Assembly: GCA_039933315.1 (NCBI GenBank)
Contig: JBDTOI010000061.1
Span: forward strand, 1 to 21,965
Direction of reading: 5' to 3'
DNA from: DASXRU01 sp039933315
Lineage (GTDB): Bacteria; Acidobacteriota; Blastocatellia; Pyrinomonadales; Pyrinomonadaceae
DNA length: 21,965 nt
Shown: one piece after another, positions 1-8,018 of the stretch
Position numbering within the stretch: the stretch's first letter is position 1
Layout of the letters: each line of letters opens with the position of its first letter
The notes under the pieces: model-generated
Database searches by the model: none
Seen by the model: the letters and a program-made list of their open reading frames with translations, nothing else
Told to the model about the DNA's origin: nothing
Position numbers and translations under genes: made by a program

Positions 1-53
1 CCAGTCCGCCAAAGTAGTAAACAACCAGTCCTGTCCCTCGTGAGCAGCCAGAG

Positions 54-2282
54 CTACGCAGCCCTACGAAGAGTTGCCGTCGCATTCCTGATGTCCAGCT
101 CCTTTAAAATATAACCAGCGCCGCCAAACTTGTCGGTCAGAAAAAGCACGTAACGAATATCGACTGCAATAGCTCGTCCCTTGGCGTCGTTATAGAAGAA
201 GTCGTTGCCCAGTCCCTCGTAATTCCCATCGAATATGATTCCTACCTGTTCGCCGCGCCCGTTCATAATAGGGGATCCCGAATTGCCCCCAATGATGTCC
301 GTGGTGGAAAGAAAATCAACCGGGACAGTTGCTCCGTCTGCCGTGGCGTACGGCCCAAAATCCCGTGTGCGAAAAAGCTGCTTCAGCTTCTCCGGCACAT
401 CAAAAGGTTCGCGGCCCGTATCTTTTTCTACTACGCCGGTCAGAGTTGTGAATGGCAGATAAATCGCCGCGTCGTGAGGAACGTAACCCTTAACTTCGCC
501 ATAGGTAAAACGTAAAGTTCGATTTGCATCCGGGTAAGGAACAGTGGCCGAGCCGGTGGCTGCGCGCATCTCGCTCATCCCCTGCATCATGAGGGGACGC
601 CAGCGCCCGACAATTGCGTTGAAAGCTTGGGCGCGGGTCTGTTGTTGGGCCAGTAGCGGGGCCAGCTCGCCTGAGAAATCTACAAAAGGTTCGCGCAGCT
701 CCCGCAGCTGGGCGCTGGATAGGTCGAATAGTCCCCCTACTGTTTCCGCGGTCGAAAACTTTTTGCTGTCGACGATGGATCGGGCAAAGTCCTCTTCAGC
801 ACGGCGGCGGGCGTCTCCCTGCAGGCTGCCGAATCGCTTTTCAATCGCTTCAATTTTTTGGCCTGCCGGTAATTCGGCTGCCTTGGCCAAAACATAAGTC
901 AGAAGCTCGCGCTCAACGGAAAGATTTCGGTCGGCCACAGCTGCGATTGCGCGATCGCGCGCTCGGGCTATGGCGGCAGCCATAGCGGGATCAGACCCCG
1001 CCCCGGGTCTCTCCTTGGCAACTGCTATCCCTTGCGCACTAAACGCGATACTCAACAAGTCGCTGGCTTGCAATAGCTGCGGTACCAGTAAATCGCGAGC
1101 GGCGGTGGCATTCAGTTCCTGGTATGCCCTGCTCAGGCTAGGTAGTATTTCACCGTATTTGCTCTTGCGGGCCGGATCGGATTCCAACCAGCGGGTAAAA
1201 ACAGCTTCCTGGATTCGCTTTTGGCCCACGATGTCGGCGCGACGCATCGCCAGGATGGAACCTTCCTCGTTCTTCAGAGTGTTGGCGATGTCAAAGATGT
1301 TGCTTTGCAATTTCATGCGCAGCGCAGAATCATTCTTGCCCGCGTTCTCCAGGGCTTCAATTTGTTTCCTGAAAATGTCTACCGCAAACGGGATGGCGAC
1401 ATCCTGATTATAGGCCACGGAATAACTTTCGCGATAACGGCGCGTTGAACCGGGATAGCCCATCACCATCATGAATTCGCCGTCTTTTATTCCACCCATC
1501 GAGAGGGGCAGAAACTTCTTTGGCTTGAAGGGGACGTTTGTCGTCGCGTAAGTGGCAGGCTTTCCATCCGGACTGACGTAGGCACGCATGAAGGTGAAGT
1601 CGCCGCAATGCCTGGGCCATTCGAAATTGTCCGGGTCTCCGCCAAAGAAACCAATGGCTTTAGGCGGGGCGTATGCAATGCGCACGTCGCGCAATACCAA
1701 ATAAGTGAAAAGGTAGTAAGTCAGACCTTCATTCAACTGAGCCACTTGTGCCGTAATACCGTCGGCTGGGCGGGCAGCTGCTCCTTGCACGGCTCTAATC
1801 TTCGCTTGCAGAGCCGCAGTTCGTTCCGGGCCAGGGGTGTCGGTAATGCCGTTAAGCACTTCGCTGGTAACGTTCTTTATCTCCTGCGTAATCGAAACTG
1901 TGTAACCAGTTGCCGGCAACTCTTCTGCGCGGTTGCGGGCTATGTAACCTTTTGTCGCATAGTCTTTCGTCTGGTCAGAAGCGTTAACCAGTGCGTCGAA
2001 AGCCACGTGGTGATTGGTTAGTAATAGCCCCTCCGGTGAAACAAACTCTCCCGTGCCGCCACCCACGATTACGACTGCATCCTTAATACTTACGCCGTTG
2101 GGATTGTAAATATCGGTGAAGGGGATCTTCAGCCCGCGCTGATTCAGTTTCTTTATCGGCAGCTGGGTAATGGTGTCAGGCAGAAACATACCCTCGTCGC
2201 CGAGGGCGGGCAGTTGACTAAAACTCAAGAACAGGACGGAGATGAGCATTAATGCTGCCGGGCGCACGAATCTGACTGTCAT
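54..2282 (-). CDS. S46 family dipeptidyl-peptidase (DPP7-like), secreted
   Basis: A 742-residue serine exopeptidase of family S46, which removes dipeptides from peptide N-termini in the periplasm. Residues 1-29 form a signal peptide (basic start, hydrophobic core, small residues before GDEG). The chymotrypsin-like triad is readable: His92 in TNHHVA, Asp228 in WPRHCGDF and Ser668 in GGNSGSP. Residue 686, 18 positions after the Ser, is Gly in FDGNYEG. In the DPP11 subgroup this position is an Arg that selects Asp/Glu at P1, so Gly points to DPP7-like preference for hydrophobic P1 residues (inference). The length is normal for S46 (about 700-750). The ATG is preceded by AAAGGA at a workable spacing. 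It lies 105 nt downstream of the M23 peptidase gene on the same strand, and no terminator was seen between them. The family is certain; the exact substrate is not. Confidence 0.95.
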   Translation of the reverse strand: MTVRFVRPAALMLISVLFLSFSQLPALGDEGMFLPDTITQLPIKKLNQRGLKIPFTDIYNPNGVSIKDAVVIVGGGTGEFVSPEGLLLTNHHVAFDALVNASDQTKDYATKGYIARNRAEELPATGYTVSITQEIKNVTSEVLNGITDTPGPERTAALQAKIRAVQGAAARPADGITAQVAQLNEGLTYYLFTYLVLRDVRIAYAPPKAIGFFGGDPDNFEWPRHCGDFTFMRAYVSPDGKPATYATTNVPFKPKKFLPLSMGGIKDGEFMMVMGYPGSTRRYRESYSVAYNQDVAIPFAVDIFRKQIEALENAGKNDSALRMKLQSNIFDIANTLKNEEGSILAMRRADIVGQKRIQEAVFTRWLESDPARKSKYGEILPSLSRAYQELNATAARDLLVPQLLQASDLLSIAFSAQGIAVAKERPGAGSDPAMAAAIARARDRAIAAVADRNLSVERELLTYVLAKAAELPAGQKIEAIEKRFGSLQGDARRRAEEDFARSIVDSKKFSTAETVGGLFDLSSAQLRELREPFVDFSGELAPLLAQQQTRAQAFNAIVGRWRPLMMQGMSEMRAATGSATVPYPDANRTLRFTYGEVKGYVPHDAAIYLPFTTLTGVVEKDTGREPFDVPEKLKQLFRTRDFGPYATADGATVPVDFLSTTDIIGGNSGSPIMNGRGEQVGIIFDGNYEGLGNDFFYNDAKGRAIAVDIRYVLFLTDKFGGAGYILKELDIRNATATLRRAA

Positions 2283-2387
2283 GGTGAATTATTCCTTTGG
2301 TGAGTTGCAGTCTGGAGGCAGGAGGATACCGATCGAATCCAGGGCTAAACAGATCAATTCTAATGGCGGACCAAACACCCGGTCATT

Positions 2388-3239
2388 TCAGTTTACGCCG
2401 GTCAGGTATGGCAACGGATCAACCGGAGTTTCGTTGATGCGAACCTCGTAATGCAGGTGTGGCCCAGTGGAGCGGCCAGTTGAACCCACCCGGCCCAGGT
2501 TTTCGCCGCGCAATATGTTCTGTCCGACCTTCACGGCTATTTGGGAAAGATGACCATAACGAGTTGTTAAGCCACTGCCGTGGTCTATGTAAACCACCTG
2601 GCCATAGCCATGTTGCCAGCCGGCGATAATCACCCTTCCGGTGGCTGCGGCCACAACCGGAGCGCCCCACGGCGCGTCGATGTCCTGGCCAGTGTGAAAT
2701 TCAAAGGAACTGCCACCGAATGGATTGCCGCGGCCTCCAAATCCGCTTTCCAGCCGTCCGTCAACGGGCTGAAGCGAAGGAGTCATGCCGCGCTCACGCA
2801 AGGCCTCTTCGTATTTGCGCATCTGCTGCTCAAGGTGGGATGTCTTGTTATCCAGCGCTGCGAGACCGGCGCTATCAACCGGAAAGGCCGGTCCGCCCCG
2901 TGCATGCAGGATTACCTGCTGGTCATGCGATAGCCCGGATATCTCAGCCAGGCGTCGGGAAGTATCTTCCACAGCATCGACACGGTTGTTGAGATTGCGC
3001 AGCTCCTGACGTTGCCTTTCATTTTCAGTGCGCAGACGTTGATTTTCCTGTTCGATGCGCAGGTGCTGCGCCTGCTGCGTCAAACCATAGAGGCCATAGA
3101 GCAATGTACAGACTACCGCTAATAGAAGCACCGCAAAGACCTTCAGCCAACGTTTATGAAGGCAGATGCGACGGATATGGGAACGGGAACGGGAAGTGCG
3201 GGCGACGATAAATGCGTAGAAGCGGTCATCTCTGATCAT
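2388..3239 (-). CDS. Membrane-anchored M23 metallopeptidase (murein endopeptidase)
   Basis: A 283-residue zinc peptidase of the LytM/M23 type, predicted to cut peptidoglycan cross-bridges from the periplasmic side of the inner membrane. A basic cytoplasmic N-terminus (1-30) precedes one membrane segment (about 33-53). A coiled coil follows (about 55-100, Glu/Gln/Arg-rich with leucine spacing), then a second helical stretch (about 130-150) and the M23 domain (about 160-280). Zinc ligands His182 and Asp186 (HTGQD) and His263 (HLH) are intact, as is His230 (RYGHLS), so it should be active and not a degenerate EnvC/NlpD-type activator. The start is supported by AGAGGAA about 8 nt before the ATG. 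The anchor plus coiled coil plus M23 layout resembles proteins linked to cell shape or division. It could be such a regulator, but no partner is visible here. Confidence 0.93.
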   Translation of the reverse strand: MIRDDRFYAFIVARTSRSRSHIRRICLHKRWLKVFAVLLLAVVCTLLYGLYGLTQQAQHLRIEQENQRLRTENERQRQELRNLNNRVDAVEDTSRRLAEISGLSHDQQVILHARGGPAFPVDSAGLAALDNKTSHLEQQMRKYEEALRERGMTPSLQPVDGRLESGFGGRGNPFGGSSFEFHTGQDIDAPWGAPVVAAATGRVIIAGWQHGYGQVVYIDHGSGLTTRYGHLSQIAVKVGQNILRGENLGRVGSTGRSTGPHLHYEVRINETPVDPLPYLTGVN

Positions 3240-3569
3240 GCGTCAATTCCTCTTGAGCCGCAGCCGCGCCTGAAACCCGACGGAGGGGAAGGGGTGCGCG
3301 GGCGACCACGAAAGGCACAGTGGCCGGACGAGAGCCACTATGCGAAGTGAAACGCCTACGAGGTAGTTATTGATCCTGGTTGGACGTTGCAGGATGATTC
3401 GAGTCCGAGGTACTGCTGACCTGCCGCCGAATCAAGCCCGTTTTGCTACAGGAAGGCGCACCCTATCACATCAATCTGGACGATTGCAACCAGCACTGGA
3501 GCCCATAAAACAGGCCTCAGCGACGGGTTTGAGGATCCATTTAGTTGTCGAAGGTGGAGTTGAGTTGGA
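3240..3569. other. Intergenic stretch without a supported gene
   Basis: About 330 nt between the M23 gene and the small membrane protein gene. Short open frames exist on the plus strand, but none has a ribosome binding site or recognisable product. The promoter of the M23 gene probably lies here, since both flanking genes read on the minus strand. I could not pick out a convincing -35/-10 pair or a terminator. Confidence 0.5.
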
Positions 3570-3779
3570 TTAGAAATCTTCACGTTCCGCGCGCGCGCGC
3601 GAACGGGCGCGCAGCATGGATACGATAATTAAGATTACCAGGCCGATAAAGACGATAACGATGATGACTTTTAGCAGGACCACAAGAAAGCCGACCAGCC
3701 CAATAAGCGAGCTGAGGAGCGTCACCGCGAGCAGCGCGAGTGCCACGATACTACCAGCCATTTTCAGGAGAATTGCCAT
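3570..3779 (-). CDS. Small integral membrane protein, 69 aa
   Basis: A short, almost wholly hydrophobic protein with two predicted membrane helices (about 7-30 and 34-58) joined by a tight Gly/Leu turn, ending in a charged Arg/Ala/Glu tail. The ATG has a good Shine-Dalgarno match (GGAAGGA, about 8 nt upstream), which argues that it is real despite its size. It starts 36 nt after the B-box/LiaF-like gene on the same strand and so is probably the last gene of the sigma-factor operon. I recognise no family. A membrane-stress accessory role is only a guess from context. An alternating CG run of 14 nt (3588-3601) encodes its Arg/Ala tail. Confidence 0.72.
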   Translation of the reverse strand: MAILLKMAGSIVALALLAVTLLSSLIGLVGFLVVLLKVIIVIVFIGLVILIIVSMLRARSRARAEREDF

Positions 3780-3815
3780 TATCAGAATCCTTCCAAAATC
3801 TTCGCAAAGTTATCA

Positions 3816-4586
3816 TCACGGTCGCTGCTGAAATGAGGCGGGCCCGATTCCGCGTTGTGATATTTGCGTCACGACATCTCCGGTGCCGTATCCGGCCTGG
3901 GGCAGGGACCCGGTGGATACAACCGATGGAGGCGGGCGGCGAGTATCAAACGATCGGGCCATTTGATCACCGCCGCGGCGCCGGCGCAAGTAATCGAACA
4001 ACATGTAAGCACCGAGGGCAACCAGCGCGATTGGTAGCAATTGCCTCACCGGCAGGCGCAAGCCAAGCAGGGTATGGGAGAGAAACACCACGCCCAGCAC
4101 AATCAGCGTGACGGCCCAGGCAAATGGATTTCCGTAGAGGCGGCGCGCAATTACGTCTTCTTCTTCCGCAGGGGCCAACCCCGATCGCATCAACTGCGCG
4201 GTGCGGCATGCGTCGACAGCGGCATAGAGCCAGGTGCCGACAACACCGAGCACGAAAAAGTGAACTCCATCGGTAACGACTGCCATCTGGAAGAAGCTGG
4301 CGAAGATAGCAAAATGAACTATGGCCTTCGAAGTCTGGCCGTTATAAGCGGCGCCGAGACCGGGTACAAATGAAAGCAAAGTGGCAACAAAGGGGGATGT
4401 TCTACGGCGCGCAAAATGACCCTGATCAGCGTTGGCTTGTTGACGCAACAACTGGACGCCGCTAACGATGCAGTCCTGACAGAAAGGGAAGCCGCGGATA
4501 CGATGGTCACACGCTGGACACAGAGGCCTGGCGCAGTTCCCGCATTGGACGGGCGCGTGATTCTTAGGGTGATAAGCGCAAAACAT
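3816..4586 (-). CDS. B-box zinc finger protein with TM2/LiaF-like membrane domain
   Basis: A 256-residue membrane protein. Residues 3-39 hold a compact zinc-binding cluster (Cys3, His6, Cys15, Cys18, Cys23, Cys26, Cys36, Cys39) of the bacterial B-box type. Next comes a TM2-like hydrophobic pair (about 65-126, with PGLGAAYNGQ). Two further membrane helices (about 155-173 and 183-200) resemble the LiaI/LiaF-type membrane region (DUF5668). The C-terminal 55 residues are polar and rich in Pro, Gly and Gln, probably disordered. The gene follows the anti-sigma gene by 23 nt and precedes the small membrane protein by 36 nt, all minus strand. LiaF-type proteins act in envelope-stress sensing in Firmicutes. 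Its place in a sigma operon suggests a comparable sensing or modulating role (inference). The biochemical function is unknown. Confidence 0.82.
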   Translation of the reverse strand: MFCAYHPKNHAPVQCGNCARPLCPACDHRIRGFPFCQDCIVSGVQLLRQQANADQGHFARRRTSPFVATLLSFVPGLGAAYNGQTSKAIVHFAIFASFFQMAVVTDGVHFFVLGVVGTWLYAAVDACRTAQLMRSGLAPAEEEDVIARRLYGNPFAWAVTLIVLGVVFLSHTLLGLRLPVRQLLPIALVALGAYMLFDYLRRRRGGDQMARSFDTRRPPPSVVSTGSLPQAGYGTGDVVTQISQRGIGPASFQQRP

Positions 4587-4609
4587 CCAGATACCAAACC
4601 TTTACCTAG

Positions 4610-5416
4610 TTACTTCTGTTGCGAATTCTCACTCGCAGGTTTTTCTTTCTGCTCGCCCGCCTGGTCTTTCTTGGGACCATTGCTAACTAGTTTCGTGACG
4701 CTCCGCTTTAGATCGACGGAAAACTCCGCGCCCTTCACTGCTGTGGTGGCGCTACCAACGTAGGTCTGCCGGGCCAGGTGCAAGCTGGCGCTGTACATGC
4801 CGCTAATCGAGCCATCGGCTGAAACAGTACTTGTAAGTACGAAGACTGCCACCAGCAACATCGTCGCCACCGTCGCCAGTTGCGGCGAAACGATAGGATC
4901 CAGCCACAGCCGCAACCGCGATGCGAGACGTGTGGTAAACGATTCTCGCACTGGTTCCAGCGCTTCGTTTCCGAGGGTAGCCAGCAGAATGCGAGCTTCC
5001 AGACCCGCGGGCACAGGTTTCTCCTCGCCGATATAGCTGTAGCAGGCGCCAATCGCGCGCACTACTTCTCCGGGCAAATCGGTGCACTGGCTGCATACCG
5101 CAGCGTGCCGTTCCCAACGATGATAAAGCGCTGCCGGCAAGAAGCCGTCCAGATAATCGGTTAGATGCTCTTCAAATTCATGACAGGCCATCGCCGCTTC
5201 CGGCATAGTGCGCAGAAGGATGCGCGCCTCCAACTGGCTCCCTGGCTCGGGAGCGGCCGTGGCTGCGCATGCCTGCAAAGTATGTTTGACCTCACCCAGG
5301 AGATCGTGACACACGGGACAGCGCATTGCATGCTCGACAAACGCCTGATGCGTGGTGACATCGAGCGTGTCATCCAGGTAATCAGTCAACCGATTTTCAA
5401 AATCCGCGCAAAGCAT
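4610..5416 (-). CDS. Anti-sigma factor with tandemly duplicated zf-HC2 domain
   Basis: A 268-residue membrane-anchored anti-sigma factor, expected to hold the ECF sigma encoded just upstream. It carries two zinc-binding anti-sigma modules: Cys3-His29-Cys33-Cys36 and Cys78-His104-Cys108-Cys111. They form a true internal repeat with a 75-residue period. Besides the ligands, LTDYLD recurs (10-15 and 85-90), as does LEARILL (62-68 and 139-145). One membrane helix follows (about 181-197), then a periplasmic tail of about 70 residues ending in a Lys/Glu/Gln-rich stretch. The start has AGGAAAGAAG upstream. The sigma gene ends 52 nt earlier. Most zf-HC2 anti-sigmas have one module, so the duplication is unusual. 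Whether both copies bind sigma cannot be told from sequence. Confidence 0.9.
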   Translation of the reverse strand: MLCADFENRLTDYLDDTLDVTTHQAFVEHAMRCPVCHDLLGEVKHTLQACAATAAPEPGSQLEARILLRTMPEAAMACHEFEEHLTDYLDGFLPAALYHRWERHAAVCSQCTDLPGEVVRAIGACYSYIGEEKPVPAGLEARILLATLGNEALEPVRESFTTRLASRLRLWLDPIVSPQLATVATMLLVAVFVLTSTVSADGSISGMYSASLHLARQTYVGSATTAVKGAEFSVDLKRSVTKLVSNGPKKDQAGEQKEKPASENSQQK

Positions 5417-5468
5417 TAGTTCGTTTCTTCTTTCCTACTAGGTTTCATCTCCCCGCCATTACGGGTAT

Positions 5469-6068
5469 CTATGCGTTCATCTGCACGACGCGCATGCGCC
5501 GAAGTATCTTGGCCAGCTCAATCCTGCCGCGGTTTATCCGCGATTTCACAGTACCCTCTGGTATTTTCAACAGGTCTACTATCTCCTGATAACTCAACTC
5601 CTCGATGTCCCTCAGGATGACGCACGTGCGAAGATCCGGGGAAAGCTTGTCGATACCTGCTTGCACCAGCGCGCCGAGTTCGCGCCTCTCCATCTCAGTC
5701 TGAACCGACCCGCCCTTCGATTTCAGATGGTAAGTATGGTCCTCGAGATCATCAGCATGCGCATCCTGTGGCGCCCGTTGGCGGCGACGATAGTCGTCAA
5801 TAATCAGGTTGCGGGCCAGCCGCATCAACCAGTTCTGCAAGTCCCCTTGTTTCGAATCGTACTGATCAAGGGAGCGATAAACCCGAATAAAAACTTCCTG
5901 AGTCAGGTCTTCCGCCGCATCCCCCCGTGAAGTGAAGCGATAGGCCAGGTTATATATTCGCCGCGAGTAGCTTTGGACAATTTCTTCCCAGGCCGCACCG
6001 TCACCGGCTCGACATTTCCTGACCAAATCTGCTCCAGCGTTGACCGCCAAGCTTTTCGCGGCTCCCAC
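5469..6068 (-). CDS. ECF RNA polymerase sigma factor (sigma-E type)
   Basis: A 199-residue extracytoplasmic-function sigma factor. Region 2 spans about 29-98 (EDLTQEVFIRVYRSL, then a conserved NWLMRLARNLIID core that melts and reads the -10 element). Region 4 spans about 140-188, with the helix-turn-helix around YQEIVDLLKIPEGTVKSRI that reads the -35 element. Regions 1.1 and 3 are absent, as usual for ECFs. The start is GTG, supported by GGGAG 6 nt upstream (5'-to-3' on the minus strand). It heads a probable operon with an anti-sigma, a B-box/LiaF-like protein and a small membrane protein, which suggests control of an envelope-stress response. A possible ECF-type promoter lies about 65 nt upstream of the start, consistent with autoregulation. 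Confidence 0.95.
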   Translation of the reverse strand: MGAAKSLAVNAGADLVRKCRAGDGAAWEEIVQSYSRRIYNLAYRFTSRGDAAEDLTQEVFIRVYRSLDQYDSKQGDLQNWLMRLARNLIIDDYRRRQRAPQDAHADDLEDHTYHLKSKGGSVQTEMERRELGALVQAGIDKLSPDLRTCVILRDIEELSYQEIVDLLKIPEGTVKSRINRGRIELAKILRRMRVVQMNA

Positions 6069-6074
6069 GTTAAT

Positions 6075-6079
6075 CTCCC
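6075..6079 (-). promoter_or_regulatory. Ribosome binding site deciding the GTG start of the ECF sigma gene
   Basis: On the minus strand GGGAG lies 6 nt before the GTG at 6066-6068. No ATG near the start of region 2 would keep the normal ECF N-terminus, so this site favours the GTG start. Confidence 0.6.
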
Positions 6080-6133
6080 AGACCGTCTTTATTCACCAGT
6101 TGCATAAGCCAAACTTCTACTCCCGACGCCACT

Positions 6134-6159
6134 TACGAAGCTCCAGGAGACAAAGTTCC
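6134..6159 (-). promoter_or_regulatory. Candidate ECF-type promoter upstream of the sigma gene
   Basis: Reading the minus strand, GGAAC (6155-6159) is followed after 17 nt by CGTA (6134-6137). This resembles the bipartite GAAC/CGTA pattern of many ECF-dependent promoters. It sits about 65 nt before the sigma gene start, as expected for autoregulation. Such short motifs arise by chance, so this is only a candidate. Confidence 0.35.
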
Positions 6160-6273
6160 GCTATTGACGAAGGCTTTACCGCTGAGGGTACTCACTTCAC
6201 CAGGCGGGCTATCAAGACTCGCTTGCGCCTTGGTTGCTTCCTATTGTAGCCTTGGCTCGCCACCCAATATCTT

Positions 6274-7455
6274 GTGGTTCCTGTTCGGCGGCTGTCAAGT
6301 TTTGCCTTTGATTTTGTGTCTGTAGCTTTAGCTAAGAAGCTGAGAGTCTTAACTTTGCGAAGGTACATCGAGTTTGCGGCGCTCGTCCTGTTGGCAGGCC
6401 TTATTTTCTGGTGGTTTGGCCGCGGAGTCGATTGGGCGCAGGTAAGGACAGCGGTGAGTCAATCCGATTGGCGATTGTTGGCGACGGCGGCGACCATCGT
6501 TTGCGCAGCCTACATGATACGGGCTTGCCGATGGCGCGCCCTGCTGGCGCCTTTGACCCCTGCCAGTATCCGCGAGCTGTTTGTGGCCACGACTGTCGGA
6601 TTCACAGCGGTATTTCTTGTGGGCCGCATGGGCGAAGTCGTGCGGCCCGTTGTTCTGCCCATGCGCGATCGTCGAGTTCGGCCGGGAGCTGCCTTTGTAA
6701 CGATAATGGTCGAGCGCATCTATGACTCGATGACCGTGTTGCTGCTTTTCGCGCTGAACCTTTTGTGGTTTCGCCTACCAGCCAACAGTGTGGCTGAACT
6801 CTCGCGGGTGCGCGCGACGGGAGCGGTACTGGTTGTCACCGCGCTGGTGGGCTTGGGATGTTTGGTTTGTTTCAGACGCAGTTCCGACAGCATCGTCTCG
6901 TGGATTGATGCCCGACTGACGCGATTGCGAATCATTCCGGCGCGTTTGAAAAAAGCGCTGATTTCGCTGCTGCAACAACTCGCAGTAGCCCTCAGCGTGC
7001 TTGCGAATCGCCGCGATCTGGCAGTAACGGCTGGATGGAGCTTGCTTCTATGGCTTTCGGTTAGCGTCGCTAACCTGCTTGTCTTTCGCGCTTTCGGCAT
7101 GCCTTTTGGAATCAGTGAGACGCTTTTCATTCTGGGCTGGTCAATGGTGGGATCCGTTGTGCCAACTCCCGGAGGCGCGGCTGGCGCCTTTCATGCCGCG
7201 ACGGCCGCCGGACTGCTTTTTCTTGGCATCCAGAGGCCTCAGGCAGTCGGTATTGCAATTGTTCTGCATTTGGTGGATTTTGCGCCGGCTGTGATCTTTG
7301 GTCTGTATTATTTTCTGCGGGGCGACATTAACTTAACTCGGCTGAGGCATCTCGCTTCTACTGACGCGGTGGAGCATGCGGTGGAAGACGAAAAGATCAG
7401 GCCGTTACCAAGTTTGCGGAGCGAGGATTTAGAAACAGCTGTGGCCGGAAAGTGA
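6274..7455 (+). CDS. Lysylphosphatidylglycerol synthase TM-region / UPF0104 flippase-like membrane protein
   Basis: An integral membrane protein of the UPF0104 / LPG-synthase transmembrane family, with about eight membrane helices. Recognisable family features are GRMGEVVRP (mid-N-terminal third), a following VERIYDSMTVLLL helix, and PTPGGAAGAFHAA near the C-terminus. It has no C-terminal aminoacyl-transferase domain, so it is the stand-alone flippase-like form and not a complete MprF. The cargo is unknown; lipid or polyprenyl-linked substrates are usually proposed. The GTG start at 6274 lacks a clear ribosome site. TTG at 6355 has GAGAG 8 nt upstream and would give 366 residues, closer to the family norm. 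It diverges from the sigma operon across 205 nt and is followed 40 nt later by nrdR. Confidence 0.85.
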   Translation: MVPVRRLSSFAFDFVSVALAKKLRVLTLRRYIEFAALVLLAGLIFWWFGRGVDWAQVRTAVSQSDWRLLATAATIVCAAYMIRACRWRALLAPLTPASIRELFVATTVGFTAVFLVGRMGEVVRPVVLPMRDRRVRPGAAFVTIMVERIYDSMTVLLLFALNLLWFRLPANSVAELSRVRATGAVLVVTALVGLGCLVCFRRSSDSIVSWIDARLTRLRIIPARLKKALISLLQQLAVALSVLANRRDLAVTAGWSLLLWLSVSVANLLVFRAFGMPFGISETLFILGWSMVGSVVPTPGGAAGAFHAATAAGLLFLGIQRPQAVGIAIVLHLVDFAPAVIFGLYYFLRGDINLTRLRHLASTDAVEHAVEDEKIRPLPSLRSEDLETAVAGK

Positions 7456-7495
7456 ACCCGGCAAATCTGGTCAATTCGGTTTAGATGAGGCTGAT

Positions 7496-7975
7496 ATGAA
7501 ATGTCCCTTTTGTGGTTTCATTGAGGATAAGGTAGTGGACTCTCGTGAGTCGCGCGAGGGCGATGCTATTCGGCGTCGCCGCGAGTGTTTGAAGTGCGAA
7601 CGGCGCTTCACCTCCTACGAGCGCATCGACGAAATACCCCACATGGTCATCAAGAAGGATGGGCGGCGCGAAAGCTTTGACCGCACCAAAGTAATGGCCG
7701 GACTATTGCGCGCTTGTGAAAAACGCCCCGTGCCTTCCGCTAAGCTCGATGCGATCGTAAATACGGTGGAAAAATATGTGCAGGAGTCGCCGGAGCGCGA
7801 GCGCCCCACCAGCAAGATTGGCGAGATGATCATGCGCCGGCTGAAAGAGTTGGATAAGGTCGCATACGTGCGTTTCGCCTCCGTCTATTTAGAGTTTGAA
7901 GACGTCTCGGAATTCATGCACGAGCTAAAGCACTTAGTGCGATCGCGCGCCAGCGGAGCCGGCAAAAAAGCTTGA
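7496..7975 (+). CDS. nrdR: Transcriptional repressor NrdR
   Basis: A 159-residue nucleotide-sensing repressor of ribonucleotide reductase genes. The N-terminal zinc ribbon has Cys3, Cys6, Cys31 and Cys34, with the signature RRRRECLKCERRFTSYER between and after the second pair. The ATP-cone domain follows (about 46-136, VIKKDGRRESFDR at its start). It binds (d)ATP and sets DNA binding at NrdR boxes. The length and motif order are canonical. GAGG lies about 6 nt before the ATG. It lies between the flippase-like gene (40 nt gap) and hsp20 (43 nt gap). No ribonucleotide reductase gene is present in the window, so its targets are elsewhere. Confidence 0.97.
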   Translation: MKCPFCGFIEDKVVDSRESREGDAIRRRRECLKCERRFTSYERIDEIPHMVIKKDGRRESFDRTKVMAGLLRACEKRPVPSAKLDAIVNTVEKYVQESPERERPTSKIGEMIMRRLKELDKVAYVRFASVYLEFEDVSEFMHELKHLVRSRASGAGKKA

Positions 7976-8018
7976 AGGGTACATGGCCTTCGGTTAGACC
8001 GCTTGAAACGCTACTCTT

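Noticed and set aside
3370..3573. Plus-strand frame of 67 codons in the gap before the M23 gene
   Set aside because: No ribosome site, no hydrophobic or domain pattern, and it is opposite in strand to both neighbours.
3588..3601. Alternating CG run as a special DNA structure or microsatellite
   Set aside because: It encodes the Arg/Ala tail of the small membrane protein, and 14 nt is too short to claim a structural role.
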